Notes: generated by a model not told the origin, from the sequence alone. 64,000 bases of DNA from Odiellus spinosus (GCA_963920705.1 OY987233.1:9783459-9847458); one strand, 5' to 3'; shown: positions 1 through 10,960, counted from the first letter of the stretch. Numbers and translations: made by a program.

Positions 1-266
1 AGAAAAAACAAATCAAAGAAATAAAAATGTTACAACTAAATAGTTTCGTATACTAGAACGAGCATTTGCCATCGCTTAAAGTGACCACGAATCTAAGAAA
101 CCTACCTGGCTTCGAGTTTTTATGGTAGAAAATACAGTAAATAAAATTGATATAACGTCAGTTTTGGTCATAAATGGACCTACTTGGTGTCCAAAGTGGA
201 TTGCAACATAAAGGATGTCTTTCATTTATAGCCAATCACGGAACATGGTTAGACACAAAACTTACA

Positions 267-660
267 CGGAGAATGCAGCCTAAAAACAAGTGATTTTTTT
301 ATCGATTCCTTATCGTTTAGCCTAATCCAACAGTAAACCAAAATTACAAACAAATATTAAACTAGAAATAAATTTAAAACTTACCATCAAAATAGGTTTA
401 GCTTCATGGAGATCACCTTAACTCCCCGTATGACATTGATCACGATGACTCTTATATGGGGAATGCGGGATCTCCATAATCAATATCATTGGTCGCAAGT
501 CCTTATAGGGGGAGTTCAGGATATCTCCATGAATCCAGCTAAGCCTATTTTGATGGTAAGTTTTAAATTTATTTCTAGTTTAATATTTGTTTAAATTTAG
601 GCCTGTTGAAATAATTAGGTATCGGTAAAAAATCTGTTGTTTTTAGGTTGCATTCTCCCT
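267..660. mobile_element. Family B foldback MITE, copy B1
   Basis: Long inverted repeat whose two arms, about 150 bp each, face each other. The left end reads GGAGAATGCAGCCTAA and the right end TTAGGTTGCATTCTCCCT followed by TTAA at 661-664. The arms carry family hallmarks: TTATCGATTCCTTATCG near the ends and AAAATAGGCTTAGC near the centre. Intact copies elsewhere are flanked by TTAA on both sides, so the full motif is TTAAAGGGA. That fits the TTAAAGGRR terminus known for T2/Kolobok-type MITEs. No transposase is encoded. The open frame through this copy is a by-product of the arms. Confidence 0.85.
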
Positions 661-664
661 TTAA

Positions 665-1270
665 TGATTTTCATATTTATTTATTTATCAAAAGGTCTAT
701 TTCCCGGTTTTAAACCATGACCCTATAATACTGATGAAATGATTAACTTTTATACTATTAAAAGTACATATTTCTGGTTCATTTTTCGCTAAGCCTAAAT
801 CGGGCCTAAATCCTAAGGAATGTAAAGAACGTTGAAAGAGGAAAAGCTTCCACGGTTACATTCATTCTGATGGAACGGGCGCCTCGAGTGCGTTTGAATC
901 TTTAATTAGTTTTTAACTAGATTTTCATAGTGATTTCTGATTGGCCATTGAATTGAGTTGAAATTTATATAGTTTGTAGATTTGTTTGTATTTATTTTGA
1001 ATTATAAATATCAATTTATCTCCAAAAGTTAAAAGAAATTAAACTTAAAACATGGGATTTCCTTCTAAATGTGTCCATTATAGTTATATGTGGAGTTTAT
1101 ATAAAATCGGATTTGTTCCGACCCTTTTAAAATTGGCTTTTTATTGATTTTTAGTTTTTTATTTATTGATTTTTCTCGGGGGTAAATATTTATATTTCAT
1201 ACTAACATACAATTTGAGTTTTGTTTCAAATGACCTGGACATTTGGAAAACATGTTTTCTGATCGGTTTA
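665..1270. other. Unassigned AT-rich sequence
   Basis: No open frame or repeat arm that I can support. A short stretch near 791-815 (GCCTAAATCGGGCCTAAATC) recurs inverted near 3955-3980, so it may be a piece of a dispersed repeat. Confidence 0.4.
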
Positions 1271-1274
1271 TTGA

Positions 1275-1757
1275 AGAGAAACTTGGAGATAAAAATGGAA
1301 CAGCGTTTGAATTTATATTCGGAATCATCGTGCCAAAACAAATTCCAGAATTTTCAAATCAATTTTTAGACACGTTTTTTTTTTTTTGTTTAAATTAATT
1401 TCTTGGTAAAATTTGAATAAAAGTAAATATAAATTTGGACCAATCATATTATTTCAGCCTTTAAAAGCGCTTGTAATGTCTTGTCATGATCAACATTAAA
1501 AGAATAGGCCGGCATTTGGTATTTGGTGATCAAATACCGGCCTATTCTTTTAGTATTGAGACAAGACATTATACAAGCGCTGTTGAAGGCTGAAATAATA
1601 TGATTGGTCCGAATTTATATTTACTTAAAATTTTACCAAACTTTAGAATTCAATTTAAACACCAAAAACGTGTGGATTTGAAAATTCTCAATTGTCATGG
1701 AGATTTCGAATATAAATAAATTCAAAAGCTGTTCCATTTTTAGCTCCAAGTTTCCCT
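1275..1757. mobile_element. Family D foldback MITE, copy D1
   Basis: Full-length foldback. The left end GAGAAACTTGGAGATAAAAA pairs with the right end TTTTTAGCTCCAAGTTTCCC, followed by TTAA at 1758-1761; the left flank is TTGA. The arms share AATTTATATTTACTT and the stretch around CCAATCATATTATTTCAGCC. The centre (about 1465-1580) is a near-perfect palindrome with AAAAGAATAGGCCGGCATTTG and its complement. The TTAAAGGGA terminus is shared with family B, but the rest differs, so D is a separate family of the same likely TTAA-targeting group. Confidence 0.85.
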
Positions 1758-1761
1758 TTAA

Positions 1762-2229
1762 GTCAGTAAGGCAAAATGGTTTGGAAATTAATATCAGAGC
1801 TCTATAAATAGGGTATTGCGACACTAAAATCGCGTGGGGACTTTGAACTGGTCGAATCCCATTCCCAAATGACCTATAATGGGTCGTTTTTTGATCGATT
1901 TTCAATTGATCACCAAAAAGCGCAATTTTCTTTAGTAATTAATGAACTGGACACTTGTGTTTATGGTAATAGCCACAAGAATAATCAATAAATGTGTGAT
2001 ATAGCGCCATTTAATGGAAAAGAAATATCAGACATCATGATGTGGAAGTGTTTTAACTGATGGTCAAATCATTAACTGCGATAATTAAATTTTATCGATA
2101 TACAGTTAAAGTTTTACTATAAATAATAATACTATTAATCTTATTGGCTTTACTTTAAATCGATTCATAGCCTAATTGATTTTATTGATTCTCTTGAACT
2201 GACGTTGCTGACGGGAAAGGAAATATAAA
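1762..2229. other. Unassigned AT-rich sequence
   Basis: No coding frame, structured RNA or terminal repeat recognised. Confidence 0.4.
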
Positions 2230-2234
2230 CATTT

Positions 2235-2564
2235 CAGGGTTGCCACAGGTCAGGGAAAAGTCAGGAAATTTGAAAATGAACCAAAAAAGTCAGGGAATTT
2301 TAAGATATTTCAAAAAGTCTGAGAAAAGTCAGGGAATTTAAAGATCTTTCAAGAAACCAGGAAATTACAACCATTATCTGCGGAAAAGATTTGAGGCTGA
2401 CCTGTCAGTTGTATAGATTATAATAAAGATGCGCGTGCAAAAAATTTGGCGAACGCAATTATATAAAAAATAAAAGGTTAAAAATTGGGTAGTATTAGCT
2501 GAAACGATCAGGGAAAATCGTTGGAAAAGGTCAGGGAAAACCTTGAAAAGCCAGGGCAACCCTG
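2235..2564. mobile_element. Family H MITE with CAGGGT ends, copy H1
   Basis: Begins CAGGGTTGCCA and ends GGCAACCCTG, flanked by the 5-bp direct repeat CATTT (2230-2234 and 2565-2569). Both ends are rich in short repeats of GTCAGGGAA(A/T). The CAGGG terminus fits the hAT superfamily pattern, though classical hAT duplications are 8 bp, so assignment is tentative. No transposase frame is present. Confidence 0.75.
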
Positions 2565-2569
2565 CATTT

Positions 2570-4560
2570 GGTTGAACTGCATGATTACGACTGCATGATT
2601 TCTCTTTAAGAAACCGTGTTTAATTATAACTTAAAATTTAAAATATATATTTTCTTATATTTCTTAAGAATATTCCTATAATTTCCTATAAATCATTGGA
2701 ACATATCCCATTTTTATTTTTGTGGTCTGTCATTGTTTGCTTTGAGTAAGACGATTGGTGGAATGGCTAGCAAATAGTGCTCTTAAATGCTCGGTGAACA
2801 GATAAAACTGATATTTTTATTAACTAGTTCTAAATCGGATAAACTGATTTTATTAATCTAACTACAAGAAACAGATACCAGTTAAGCGCTTTCCTGAAGC
2901 GAAGTTATTTACATATTGTTTTTATCTGTCTTTTTACTGCCCCTTCTATCTGCCAGGCAACTGTGAAACGTTTTTTAAATTAATAATCGCCTAGGATTAC
3001 TTCTGCCTGTCACCCTGGAAACAAACTCGCCCTCCATGCTTTCTCTTGCCTTGCTATCCAAAGGGGAAGCTCAGAAGGTGAGCCCACTTCCAGTGAAACA
3101 TGCAGAAGAAATCGTAGACCTTTAAAGAATTAGAACTAGTGTCAAGTAATTGAGCATTATTTTGGAAAAAGTATAATAGAAGTAGAGTTAATTTTACAGT
3201 TTAAGTATCGGTTAACCCGTACATATCTGCTCACAATAATATAATGTTTGGATAGACAATTCAAATATCAAAATCAAAAAAATTGAATAGACAAATGATT
3301 GTGTAAATAGTTTTTATACGCTGACTTTTTTGCGCAATATCTGATACGCAAAACAGATAATAGTTTGTTCTAAACTGATAAAAGTTAGAAGCACTATAGT
3401 TACAACAAGAATGTCCGCGTTCGATGTCAGCTAGCCAGTATCACTGGTATGAAAACCTAAGTTCAAACAAATCAAAGTGGTTTTTGCACGAAACCTTCCC
3501 CTTTCCATATAAAGTAAGTAGCCAAGGCTACTAACCACTGGCATCCCTAGAAACAATATAACCATTAGCTTAGCCTGTGAGTTTTCTATAGAAAAGAGAA
3601 ATCGAAGGTCTAGCCGAAAAACAACTCTGACAGACATGCATAGAACTCGCAAACACAAAAGCGGATTGGTTTGAATTGAGAGCATTGCCATCGAAAGAGG
3701 ACATTCTTGCTTTGCCAAGGGGGGTCAGACATTCCCTATTTTCGTGTACGTGATTTTGAAATAATTTCGATCACTTTATAATCAATATTTACCCCTAAAT
3801 TAATATAAACAAATATTTAAAGTATTTAAATTTCATTAGAATTCGCCGATGGGCAATCACAATTAAAATCAAAAGATTCGCGTGCTCGAAATCAGATAGT
3901 CACCATAGCAACGCTCGCGCCAAAAGTGCGCGCTTTCTTCACTTTCAAACGGAATTAGGCCCGAATTAGGCTTAGAGTAAAATCAACCAGAAAGATCTTT
4001 TAATTGCTTTTGAATTGCTACCTTTATTTAGAAATCTCTTTCAGACACCAAAAAGGTAAATTTATGACCAAATTGAAGTTTTAATTATTTATTATCTACC
4101 TTAAAAACCATTTAACTGAAAATGATTGAAATCATGATTACTTAAAGCGCAATTAAATTTAAGGTTAAGTTGAATTCTTCTAAAGGGGTGTCATGCTCCT
4201 TAAGGGAAGGTCATGTTACCGGGTCTTAAATGTAAACTTAAATTACTTAAATGGGTCTCTGGTAAAACCATTCTGGTTTAACAATCAGCCAGTGCCCAAC
4301 TGAGTTATTCAAACTCTACTTTCAAACACCTAACGTACCTCCAACTTCTAATGAAACTTCTCCTGTTTTGAAAGTTAGACGGAGATAAAATCGCGAAATT
4401 GTAATACCATACATAAATTTCGTTAAATTTAAACTTTAAGAAATCTATAAGCGAAGAAAGAAATTAAACTGGTTGTATATTTTCTTAGAAGTTATCCGGC
4501 TCGGCAAAGATAATTTATAAGTTTTTTTTCTTCTCTTTTTGAGAATAGTATCCGAAATAT
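2570..4560. other. Unassigned stretch with weak open frames
   Basis: About 2 kb with no confident feature. A minus-strand frame of 95 residues (3431-3718) has a hydrophobic run but no recognisable domain, splice context or homology. The region near 4190-4260 contains short TTAA-rich sequence but no complete element. Confidence 0.35.
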
Positions 4561-4676
4561 TTTATTGTCCTGGGAGTATAGTCGATCGTCGAAACGATAC
4601 TCGGCGGAGGAAAGACGGACGAAAGAGAGTTCAGTGAGAGCCGTTAAAGAGGGAATAGGAGCGGGGGATGATATAA

Positions 4677-4981
4677 GGAGAGAAAGTTACGTGTCGCAAT
4701 GCGGACATCGAGCCCCGTTGTTTTGTTCGATTGAAACTCGAGGGCAGCCCCAGCCAGCTTCACGGGACAATAGATGGCCGAATAGAGCTTTGGCCTATAG
4801 ACCCCTCTTCGGACATACTACAAACCTCTTCACGGACTTTTACTTCCTCACACCTAACGCCGATCTTTTCCTCGACAATAAAGCCCATCGACCACGAAAA
4901 AGATTTACAACCCAAGGAATATTTGTTTGCTATTCATAAATTGATATCTCGTGAATGTAAGGAACACTCCTTCCATCTTAG
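4677..4981 (+). CDS. Exon-like open segment, product not recognised
   Basis: A GC-richer block in otherwise AT-rich DNA. One frame is open from 4677 to a TAA at 4983-4985 and has no usual ATG near its start, so an internal exon is more plausible than a whole gene. The sequence AG|GTAATT at 4980-4987 could be a splice donor just before the stop. The translated segment, about 100 residues, has an unbiased composition including Cys, Trp, Pro and His and ends in a charged, helix-prone stretch (PKEYLFAIHKLISRECKEHS). A second frame (4565-4939) is also open for 124 residues, rich in Arg, Ser and Glu. Two open frames in the same place weaken the case for either. I do not recognise a family. It lies about 1 kb upstream of promoter copy 1, on the same strand. 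It could instead be a degenerate gene fragment. Confidence 0.25.
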
Positions 4982-4985
4982 GTAA

Positions 4986-5718
4986 TTAAGAACTGTCAAC
5001 AAGCATCTCCAGGTGGTGTCCTAAACTGCACTAGTTAGGTAGAAGTTACTGGGCTCTAATGTCCGGTCCGGGATACCCTTCACATATTATACACTTTCTA
5101 TAAACAAACCAGATAATTTGCTAAAAATCATCTCTCTTCTCATGGTGGGTTCGCCTATTTCACTTTTCCTTCATTTTTTCACTTTAATCTGATGTACAAG
5201 AGTTGCATTCTCTCTGGCGTCATCTTTTGAAGGCGTTACAGTTTCTTTTAGTCTGCGGTACTTAGAGATTTAATGTACTTATGTTTATACTCAGTAGGGT
5301 AAAGCCGCAAACGTAAATGGTGTATAATGGCCCATATTTGGGGACACCAAATTATCTATAGCTTAAACTATGATGTCTAAACGCTTGTTAAAGATAGTGC
5401 TTGTAACTTTATGAAATGACCGTCGTGGGTGTTTAGTAGACTTTTTTTGATTTGGTTTATATTACGCCCCATTTTCATCGTGGCTGAAATTTTTATTGGT
5501 CAAGCTCCTTTTTGAGTTGATTTGGAGGCCCTTTCGTTTGTTCTCGAGGAGTCGAGGCCCATTTCAGTGGATTTTGGGGCCCCATACACTTAGGCAATAG
5601 CCATTCAGCCTACCCATGGGCTTTGAACAAGTTTTTACAGATATTTTTACAAACCAAATTGATTTAAAAAGCTAATTTCTACAGTCTATTTTACATTTAT
5701 AATTCCTTAGCATTACTG
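4986..5718. other. Unassigned stretch with a dispersed GGCCC-rich repeat
   Basis: At 5505-5585 a segment containing TTTCGTTTGTTCTCGAGG and AGTGGATTTTGGGGCC has a clear relative at about 52990-53045, downstream of promoter copy 2. The rest has no supported feature. Confidence 0.4.
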
Positions 5719-6602
5719 CTAGGTGTAAATGAAAATGTTTGAAGAGCGACTTTGTAATAAATTATAGATTAAAGTTCGGTCGCGAGTCCAGCGGATTTTT
5801 TGGGAATGAAGCAGTATTTGCCCCCCGTTCAGTGAGTGTCGTTGGTAGCTTCCTATCGTGTCGTATTTTAGTTTCAAGTTACTGTTTTTAAACCTAATTA
5901 CGAAGGAAATTACAGTAATTGTCAAGCGTAAGATAACGTTTAATGTGTATAAAACTTCAATTTGTCCTTGGTACAAGATTCAATCCATATTTATGGTTAC
6001 TTTCTGTGTAACGTAACGTAAGGGAATGGTTGGTTTTGAGGCTTGCGTTTTTAATAGTGATAATGATTCATTCTTCAAGTCTAAAAGGTAATTTGAGTAT
6101 TATTTAATGTAATCCTTATATATAATCCTTAAAACCTTTTACGAGTGTGCTGTATGAGAAAGATAAGATTGTTGTTCACCAAGGCTTAACACAAATCCGT
6201 TAGTCAAGTAAACTTTGAAATTGAATCTAGGGAATTTTTCCGCGGGCGCAACGTGTATATTATTGGTATGGAGTTCGATACACTTATCTTAGCTTATAGA
6301 AAAGGCTTAATGCTTCCTTTTAGGTTTATAGGTCTAGTTTTATCTACAAAATTACAAAATATTTTATTATATGATAAATACGATTGTCTGCATTCGTATT
6401 ACCAGAAATACGTCTATTTATGTTTTCCAAAGTATAAAATTAGTTTTGGCACAACTTCGTTTTCAAATTACGTAAAAAGGCATTTAATATTTAAATATTT
6501 TTAGGTAAACGAAGATGAAATTATCCAGCATCGACGTGGAAGAGCCCGCGAGTGGCCGACACCGATAGAGGAAGCTAAAACGCGACTCAAAGACTATTCT
6601 CG

Positions 6603-6610
6603 TATAAATA
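6603..6610 (+). promoter_or_regulatory. TATA box of promoter copy 1
   Basis: TATAAATA in the conserved context CGTATAAATATTCAACC. By the usual spacing, transcription would begin near 6633. That leaves a leader of about 138 nt before the ATG with no upstream ATG. The box and flanks are kept in copy 2 at 52436, which supports function. Confidence 0.6.
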
Positions 6611-6771
6611 TTCAACCCCTGCACTGATCCGAGAGTGGGTCAAAGGTTACCTTTAAAGGCCCAACGAGTTTGTGAATTCGCGTTTAGAACTTTTCGCGTT
6701 TTGCGCGTGTGTTTGTTTTCGAAATCGCGTGAAGTGTGAACATTCGTGACCTACGCGTTATTTTGGATATT

Positions 6772-6809
6772 ATGAACTCAAACAGCATTCATCGTAGACC
6801 TTCAAACTG
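6772..6809 (+). CDS. First coding exon, copy 1, gene not identified
   Basis: A short 5' coding exon, ATG to a consensus donor. It encodes MNSNSIHRRPSN plus two bases, then GTAAGT at 6810-6815. The start is the first ATG after the predicted transcription start. The paralogous exon at 52610-52647 has the same length, phase and start and differs by only a few bases (Pro to Thr at residue 10). The leader between TATA box and ATG is strongly conserved, including TTTGTTTTCGAAATCGCGTG. No signal peptide or domain can be recognised in so short a piece. Downstream exons were not found; they may be far away or interrupted by the repeats that follow. A first intron of unknown length is therefore inferred. 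Which protein this starts is unknown. Confidence 0.45.
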
Positions 6810-6970
6810 GTAAGTTTTTATATAAATTCAATGTTGTGTTGTGTTTTTTGTGGGGATATTAGATTTAATACCCACGGTTGAGGATTAGGTTTATAATATG
6901 AAGTATTTAGTCTACTTTATAATTAATACAATGTAATAATATCATACCAAGTGAGGCAACTTTTATTTGA

Positions 6971-7550
6971 ATCTGAAAGTTCTAGAATAATTTCCCCTTT
7001 GTTATACTTAACAACCAATTACCACAAATCTTTTGGCGAGTTTGACGCATTGTCTCCTTCTTATAAAGTTAAGACCTTAGTACCCTGAACAATTCCTTGT
7101 GCGCGACAGGCTTAAGATTGCCAATAAAACCGCCCAACGACCAGTTCTAAGCTTCAACCATATATCTATAGAATCAGGATGAAAATGCAATACTGAAAAG
7201 CGTATGTTTGTTGGATACTTTTTTGAAGACTTAGTCGTAGTCATCAGCCTGTTAGGCGCTGAAATTTAAAGCTGATTGTAATTCAAGCTCGCAACCTTTT
7301 TTTTTTCAAAATAAAAGGACCCCTCGCTTTCGCTACCGTTAGGTTTAGTACACTACGTCGTCTTGGCCAAAAACTGTAATATCCTTTAGGTTCCATAATA
7401 AGAACTGAGCTGGATGTGTTACATTTATCCTTGGAGGAATTTTTGAGGAAGTAGCCGAAAGACAGTTCTCGAATAGAGACTCAAATATATAGGGTTGTAT
7501 AAACATCGGTTAAATCTGATTAAACCGGGCTAATTAAGCCTCGTCTGAAG
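6971..7550. other. Unassigned sequence, presumed intron of copy 1
   Basis: No open frame or repeat arm recognised. If the exon at 6772-6809 is real, this lies in its first intron. Confidence 0.35.
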
Positions 7551-7773
7551 AAGGTTAGTAAAAAGACAGGTTAAGCAGACACTCTCCCAAGTCACGTAAC
7601 TCTTTGGAATCTTGGCTTGATTTCCAGAGCGGTCCATTTTAATTTCTCCCGCGACAACTGGATAGAGCCGTCAGTAGAACTTAAAATGGCCGCGCTCTGT
7701 AAATCAAGCCAGGATTCCAAACAGTCACGTGACGTGGCAGAGTGTCTGCTTAACCTGTCTCTCTAATAACCTT
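7551..7773. mobile_element. Foldback MITE, family I, full copy
   Basis: The arms AAGGTTAGTA / GACAGGTTAAGCAGACACTC on the left and the complement, ending GTCTGCTTAACCTGTC / TAACCTT, on the right form an inverted repeat of about 90 bp with mismatches. It continues inward through GGAATC and CTTGATTT to TTTTAA. A related fragment lies at 30485-30568. The target duplication could not be settled. Confidence 0.7.
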
Positions 7774-8390
7774 GGGTCCTCCAATCTTCTCCACCAAATG
7801 GCGCAGTTTAACTAAAAGTTAAAAATTAGAAACTAAAGCAGCCATATAGGCTTACACGCATTTGCGGAATATTATGAATAATGTAACGCCAACTTAGAAA
7901 CTAAACACTGAAGCAGTCGACGTTTCTCTCTATTGTTCCTCCAAGGTTATATATAGTATACTTTGTATATAAGAGAAAACTGGGTCTCGAAACAAAACAA
8001 AAAAAATAACCACTAAAACATCGTTTTGTTTCCCCGACGAAGAAACGCGCGTGAACTTTATTTTTTGGCTTCGTTGGATTATTATATCTTTTTTATTTTA
8101 TTTTTTTCTATCAGGAAACATTTTCCTCGAAGGGTTAGTCTCGTATAATATTAATAATAAATTTATTTAATTTTCTAAGTACGTACATCTATCCCTCTGA
8201 CTTTCTCTCGATCGAGAACTCGAAAACTCTAAAACATGACGTTAGCAAAATGATAAATGAGGATGGGAATCGATAAGCAATTTTAAACTTTATTTTGAAA
8301 AAGTAGTTGAAACAAACTTCTCTTGAGAAGCCCCATCTTTTATTTAATATTGCAATTAAACGCCCACGAATTTCCAATGGTTTCCGTGTT
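7774..8390. other. Unassigned AT-rich sequence
   Basis: No supported feature. Homopolymer T/A runs near 7995-8010 and 8085-8110. Confidence 0.35.
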
Positions 8391-8393
8391 GTC

Positions 8394-8537
8394 GGGCCCA
8401 TGGCGCAACGAATAACGCCTCTGCCTATTGAGCATAAATTCTACGTTCGAATGCTTGTTGACTCGAAATGTTTTTCGTTTCGAAGTCATCATCTACGGTA
8501 TTTTTAATTAATTGCAAAAGCGAACCAGTAAGGTTGA
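8394..8537 (+). repeat. tRNA-Arg-derived repeat unit 1 (SINE-like head)
   Basis: Contains an A-box-like TGGCGCAACGAATAACGCC and a B-box-like ACGTTCGAATGC, as in tRNA-Arg. The anticodon arm (CTCTGCCTATTGAGCATAA) no longer pairs and the acceptor ends are not complementary, so this is not a working tRNA. A tail with CTCGAAATGTTTTTC, ATCTACGGTATTTTT and ATTGCAAAA follows and is shared with unit 2. Confidence 0.6.
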
Positions 8538-8662
8538 CGGGTACAATGGCGCGACGGATAACGCCTACGCCTATTGAGCATAATTTCCAGGTTCGAAACC
8601 TGGTTGGCTCGAAACTGTTTTTCATTATCTAAGGCATTTTTGAACTTATTGCAAAACAGCAC
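8538..8662 (+). repeat. tRNA-Arg-derived repeat unit 2
   Basis: Better preserved than unit 1: A-box TGGCGCGACGGATAACGCC and a perfect T arm (CCAGG TTCGAAA CCTGG). The anticodon stem is unpaired, with the same CCTATTGAGCATAA sequence as unit 1, so both descend from one already-degenerate head. The tail TCGAAACTGTTTTTC, ATCTAAGGCATTTTT, ATTGCAAAA matches unit 1. No poly(A) or target duplication is evident. Confidence 0.6.
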
Positions 8663-9382
8663 TTGTGTTAGGGCATGTTCATCAACTAGACTAAAAAGAG
8701 GAGTTTATTATTTAGTCTGTGCTATTTTTATGCCTGCTTGGTACTCACTCGGCGCCAATAGATAGAGAGCTACCGGAAGTAGAGATACACCAGTTTGAGC
8801 TAGACTAAGCCCGTCCTCAAAACATTGTACAGGCAATTTCATTTATTTTTACTATATGTTCTATATTTATGCGAAACAATTACTTCCCCTATACCATTAC
8901 TTTTCTAGTTATATGTTAATGTTAACCTTATTTCAACTATTATCAGTTTTACATCAATTTTTGTTTGCGTATCTCGCTGCTGTCTATATTAATAGTATTG
9001 CATAAGACGTTCATCACTGAGTTTTACTTTGATATAGCATTGAATTCGAAATCTTAGCACCATTCTTGAGATCATTTGCTTTGTTGTTGCAAAGAGTTTG
9101 AAAAACTATGTATACTGGAATGTTGAAGTATCTGGCGGCTCGATTTACTATCGACCTTATTTACTTCACTATGTTTACAATATTTACCGACTTGCAAGTA
9201 CAACATCACATCCCTGACCATATAATGCCAAGATAAAAGGGAAGTCAAATGCTTGGTGTTCGTGAAAAAAAAAATATATATAAAATAGTTCAAATAGAAT
9301 ATCATCTTTTCAAAACATTCATTAAGCACTTCATTCGCTTTTAATTAAAATCCAAACGATAGAAACCGGACAAGGAGTATTT
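8663..9382. other. Unassigned sequence
   Basis: Only short, unconvincing open frames; no repeat arms recognised. Confidence 0.35.
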
Positions 9383-9765
9383 AGCTACGGTCACACTAGC
9401 GTTTCTTAATCGATTTGAAACTGTAAAATCAAACCGATATTCAAATCGCCAGGAATCGTTTTAAGCCTCACGCGTTCATGCGTTATCTTTATAAATCGAT
9501 TTATCGTATACTTCATCTATCGGTTGTTGAAACCGAATCGATAAGAAACTGGTTCCCGAAGCAGTTTCGAGAAATCGAATCAAATATATTCGAGAAAAGA
9601 AACGTTTTGAAACGGTTTAAATCGATTCCAATGCCATGTATGAAAGCAACTTCTGAGAAATCTTGTCATATCGATTCGAGAAAAGACTGTTTCCCGTTCA
9701 TACTATTTCAACGAAACGTTTTGAAACGGTTTAAATCGATTCCAAGGCCTAGTATGAACTTGACT
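9383..9765. mobile_element. Family C MITE, copy C1
   Basis: Family C elements run from AGCTACGGTCACACTAG to CTAGTATGAACGCGGCT, with AT-rich arms built from ATCGATTT motifs: TTATCTTTATAAATCG, GAAACCGAATCGG, GAAACTGGTTCCCGAAGC and GAAACGGTTTAAATCG. This copy contains a second end-type segment: GAAACGTTTTGAAACGGT / TTTAAATCGATTCCA occurs twice, about 110 bp apart. The terminus is internally duplicated. Reading frames through it are not conserved between copies. Confidence 0.8.
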
Positions 9766-10960
9766 TTTGAGTAACAATAACAAAAAAAGCTTATGTTTAA
9801 CCATTAGTATTTAAATTTAAGACTAAATCATTAATTATTCTAGTTTTAGAGAGTATCTGCCGTTTATTATAGGAGGGGTTCAGTTTTGTTTGTAACAAGT
9901 CCGCAAAAACTGTGATTCGTGAAAAGGACACTTGTCCTTTAAGAGCTGAAAGGAAACCCCTTTAGGCGGAAGAATAAAGCTAGGTTGGAGAAAAGAATGA
10001 AAATTTTTCATCTATCTTGTGCTTCTATAGCTGCTCTGGTTTCGTCTTTCCCTTAGTCTTATCCCGAGCTATCCAAAGCCAGAGGGAAGAGAAGAGTCCC
10101 TATATAGGTTACGCTCCGTTTCAGTCTTGGAAAGGATCTAAAATCCTGTAGAAAAAGTAATATTTTAGATGTAAATAAAGCTCGCTTCCTCTGTAGCTAC
10201 TTCGTATATATTGAATGAGGATGACCCCGGCTTGGGTCGACCTCGGTCCCTAGGAAAGAAAGTTTCGGGCGTCCGCGACTAGCTGGTCTAAGATCCCCTT
10301 TTCTCTGTAACGACAGTATCTCAGAAATTGGAAACGTTGGTTGTCGGCCCTCGTGCGCCGTTAAGCGTCAACAGTTTGTTTTATGATGACACATTTCTAA
10401 TTTCCGTTCATTCCCCACGTGAATATAAATCACGGATATATACACCCTGGCCTCTAGTTCCTCCCTAAGCATTCTTTACTACCTTATTCCATGTGAGAAT
10501 CTACGCTAGATAGACAAAAGATTCAAAAAGTATTAATAGCGTTAGAACTAGACTCAATGATTTTCAATACACGGAGGGGGGCTGGGAGAGAGAAATGCGC
10601 TTTATAGCGGAAGTAAGGTAGGTTTAGGAAGGGTTTAAATTTTACTCAGGGGCCCGGGGGACTTAGTTTATTAAATATCTTTCAAATCAAATATTTTGAA
10701 CTCTTTTTCCATCATTTTCTAATTAAAAATAATAAATTTAACATCGAAAATGTATAGAGATTAGAGAAACATTGGTTTTTGGGGAATATGGAGTTTATGT
10801 CTTTGTGAAAATTTAAAAACCTTTAAATAATCAAATGGGGGCATTTATATGGAATGTGTACACCCATAGTATCTCAGATCTATACCGCAAAATCGTGGGC
10901 CAAAGTTAGTTTTTTCATTGATATGTCCGGCTATTTACGAATGCAAACAATAGTACTGAG
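9766..10960. other. Unassigned sequence with a mixed-composition block
   Basis: The block 10020-10450 is less AT-rich (for example GACCCCGGCTTGGGTCGAC near 10223) and has TATATAGG at 10101 with TCAGTC at 10121. That spacing is short for a TATA/initiator pair. No coding frame could be supported. Confidence 0.3.

Larger units (their letters stand above)
5719..6970 (+). repeat. Two-copy segment, copy 1: upstream region, promoter, first exon, start of intron
   Basis: Aligns by eye, with substitutions and small indels, to 51500-52870 in the same orientation. Shared landmarks in order are GTCGCGAGTCCAGCGGA, the TTTAATAGTGATAATGATTC block, CACCAAGGCTTAACACAAAT, AACTTTGAAATTGAA, CCCGCGAGTGGCCGAC, the TATAAATATTCAACC box, the leader, the ATG exon and the GTAAGT donor. 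Similarity fades about 150 bp into the intron. The duplicated unit is thus a promoter plus first exon, not a transposon with terminal repeats. An alternative is two copies of the 5' part of a larger, unrecognised element. Confidence 0.75.

Noticed and set aside
3431..3718. 95-residue minus-strand frame with a hydrophobic segment
   Set aside because: No recognised domain, no splice signals that I could pair, and length expected by chance in 64 kb.
6253..6504. 83-residue + frame upstream of promoter copy 1
   Set aside because: The homologous region of copy 2 (about 52030-52320) does not keep the frame.
8546..8617. Functional tRNA-Arg gene
   Set aside because: The T arm is perfect, but the anticodon stem does not pair and the acceptor ends are not complementary.
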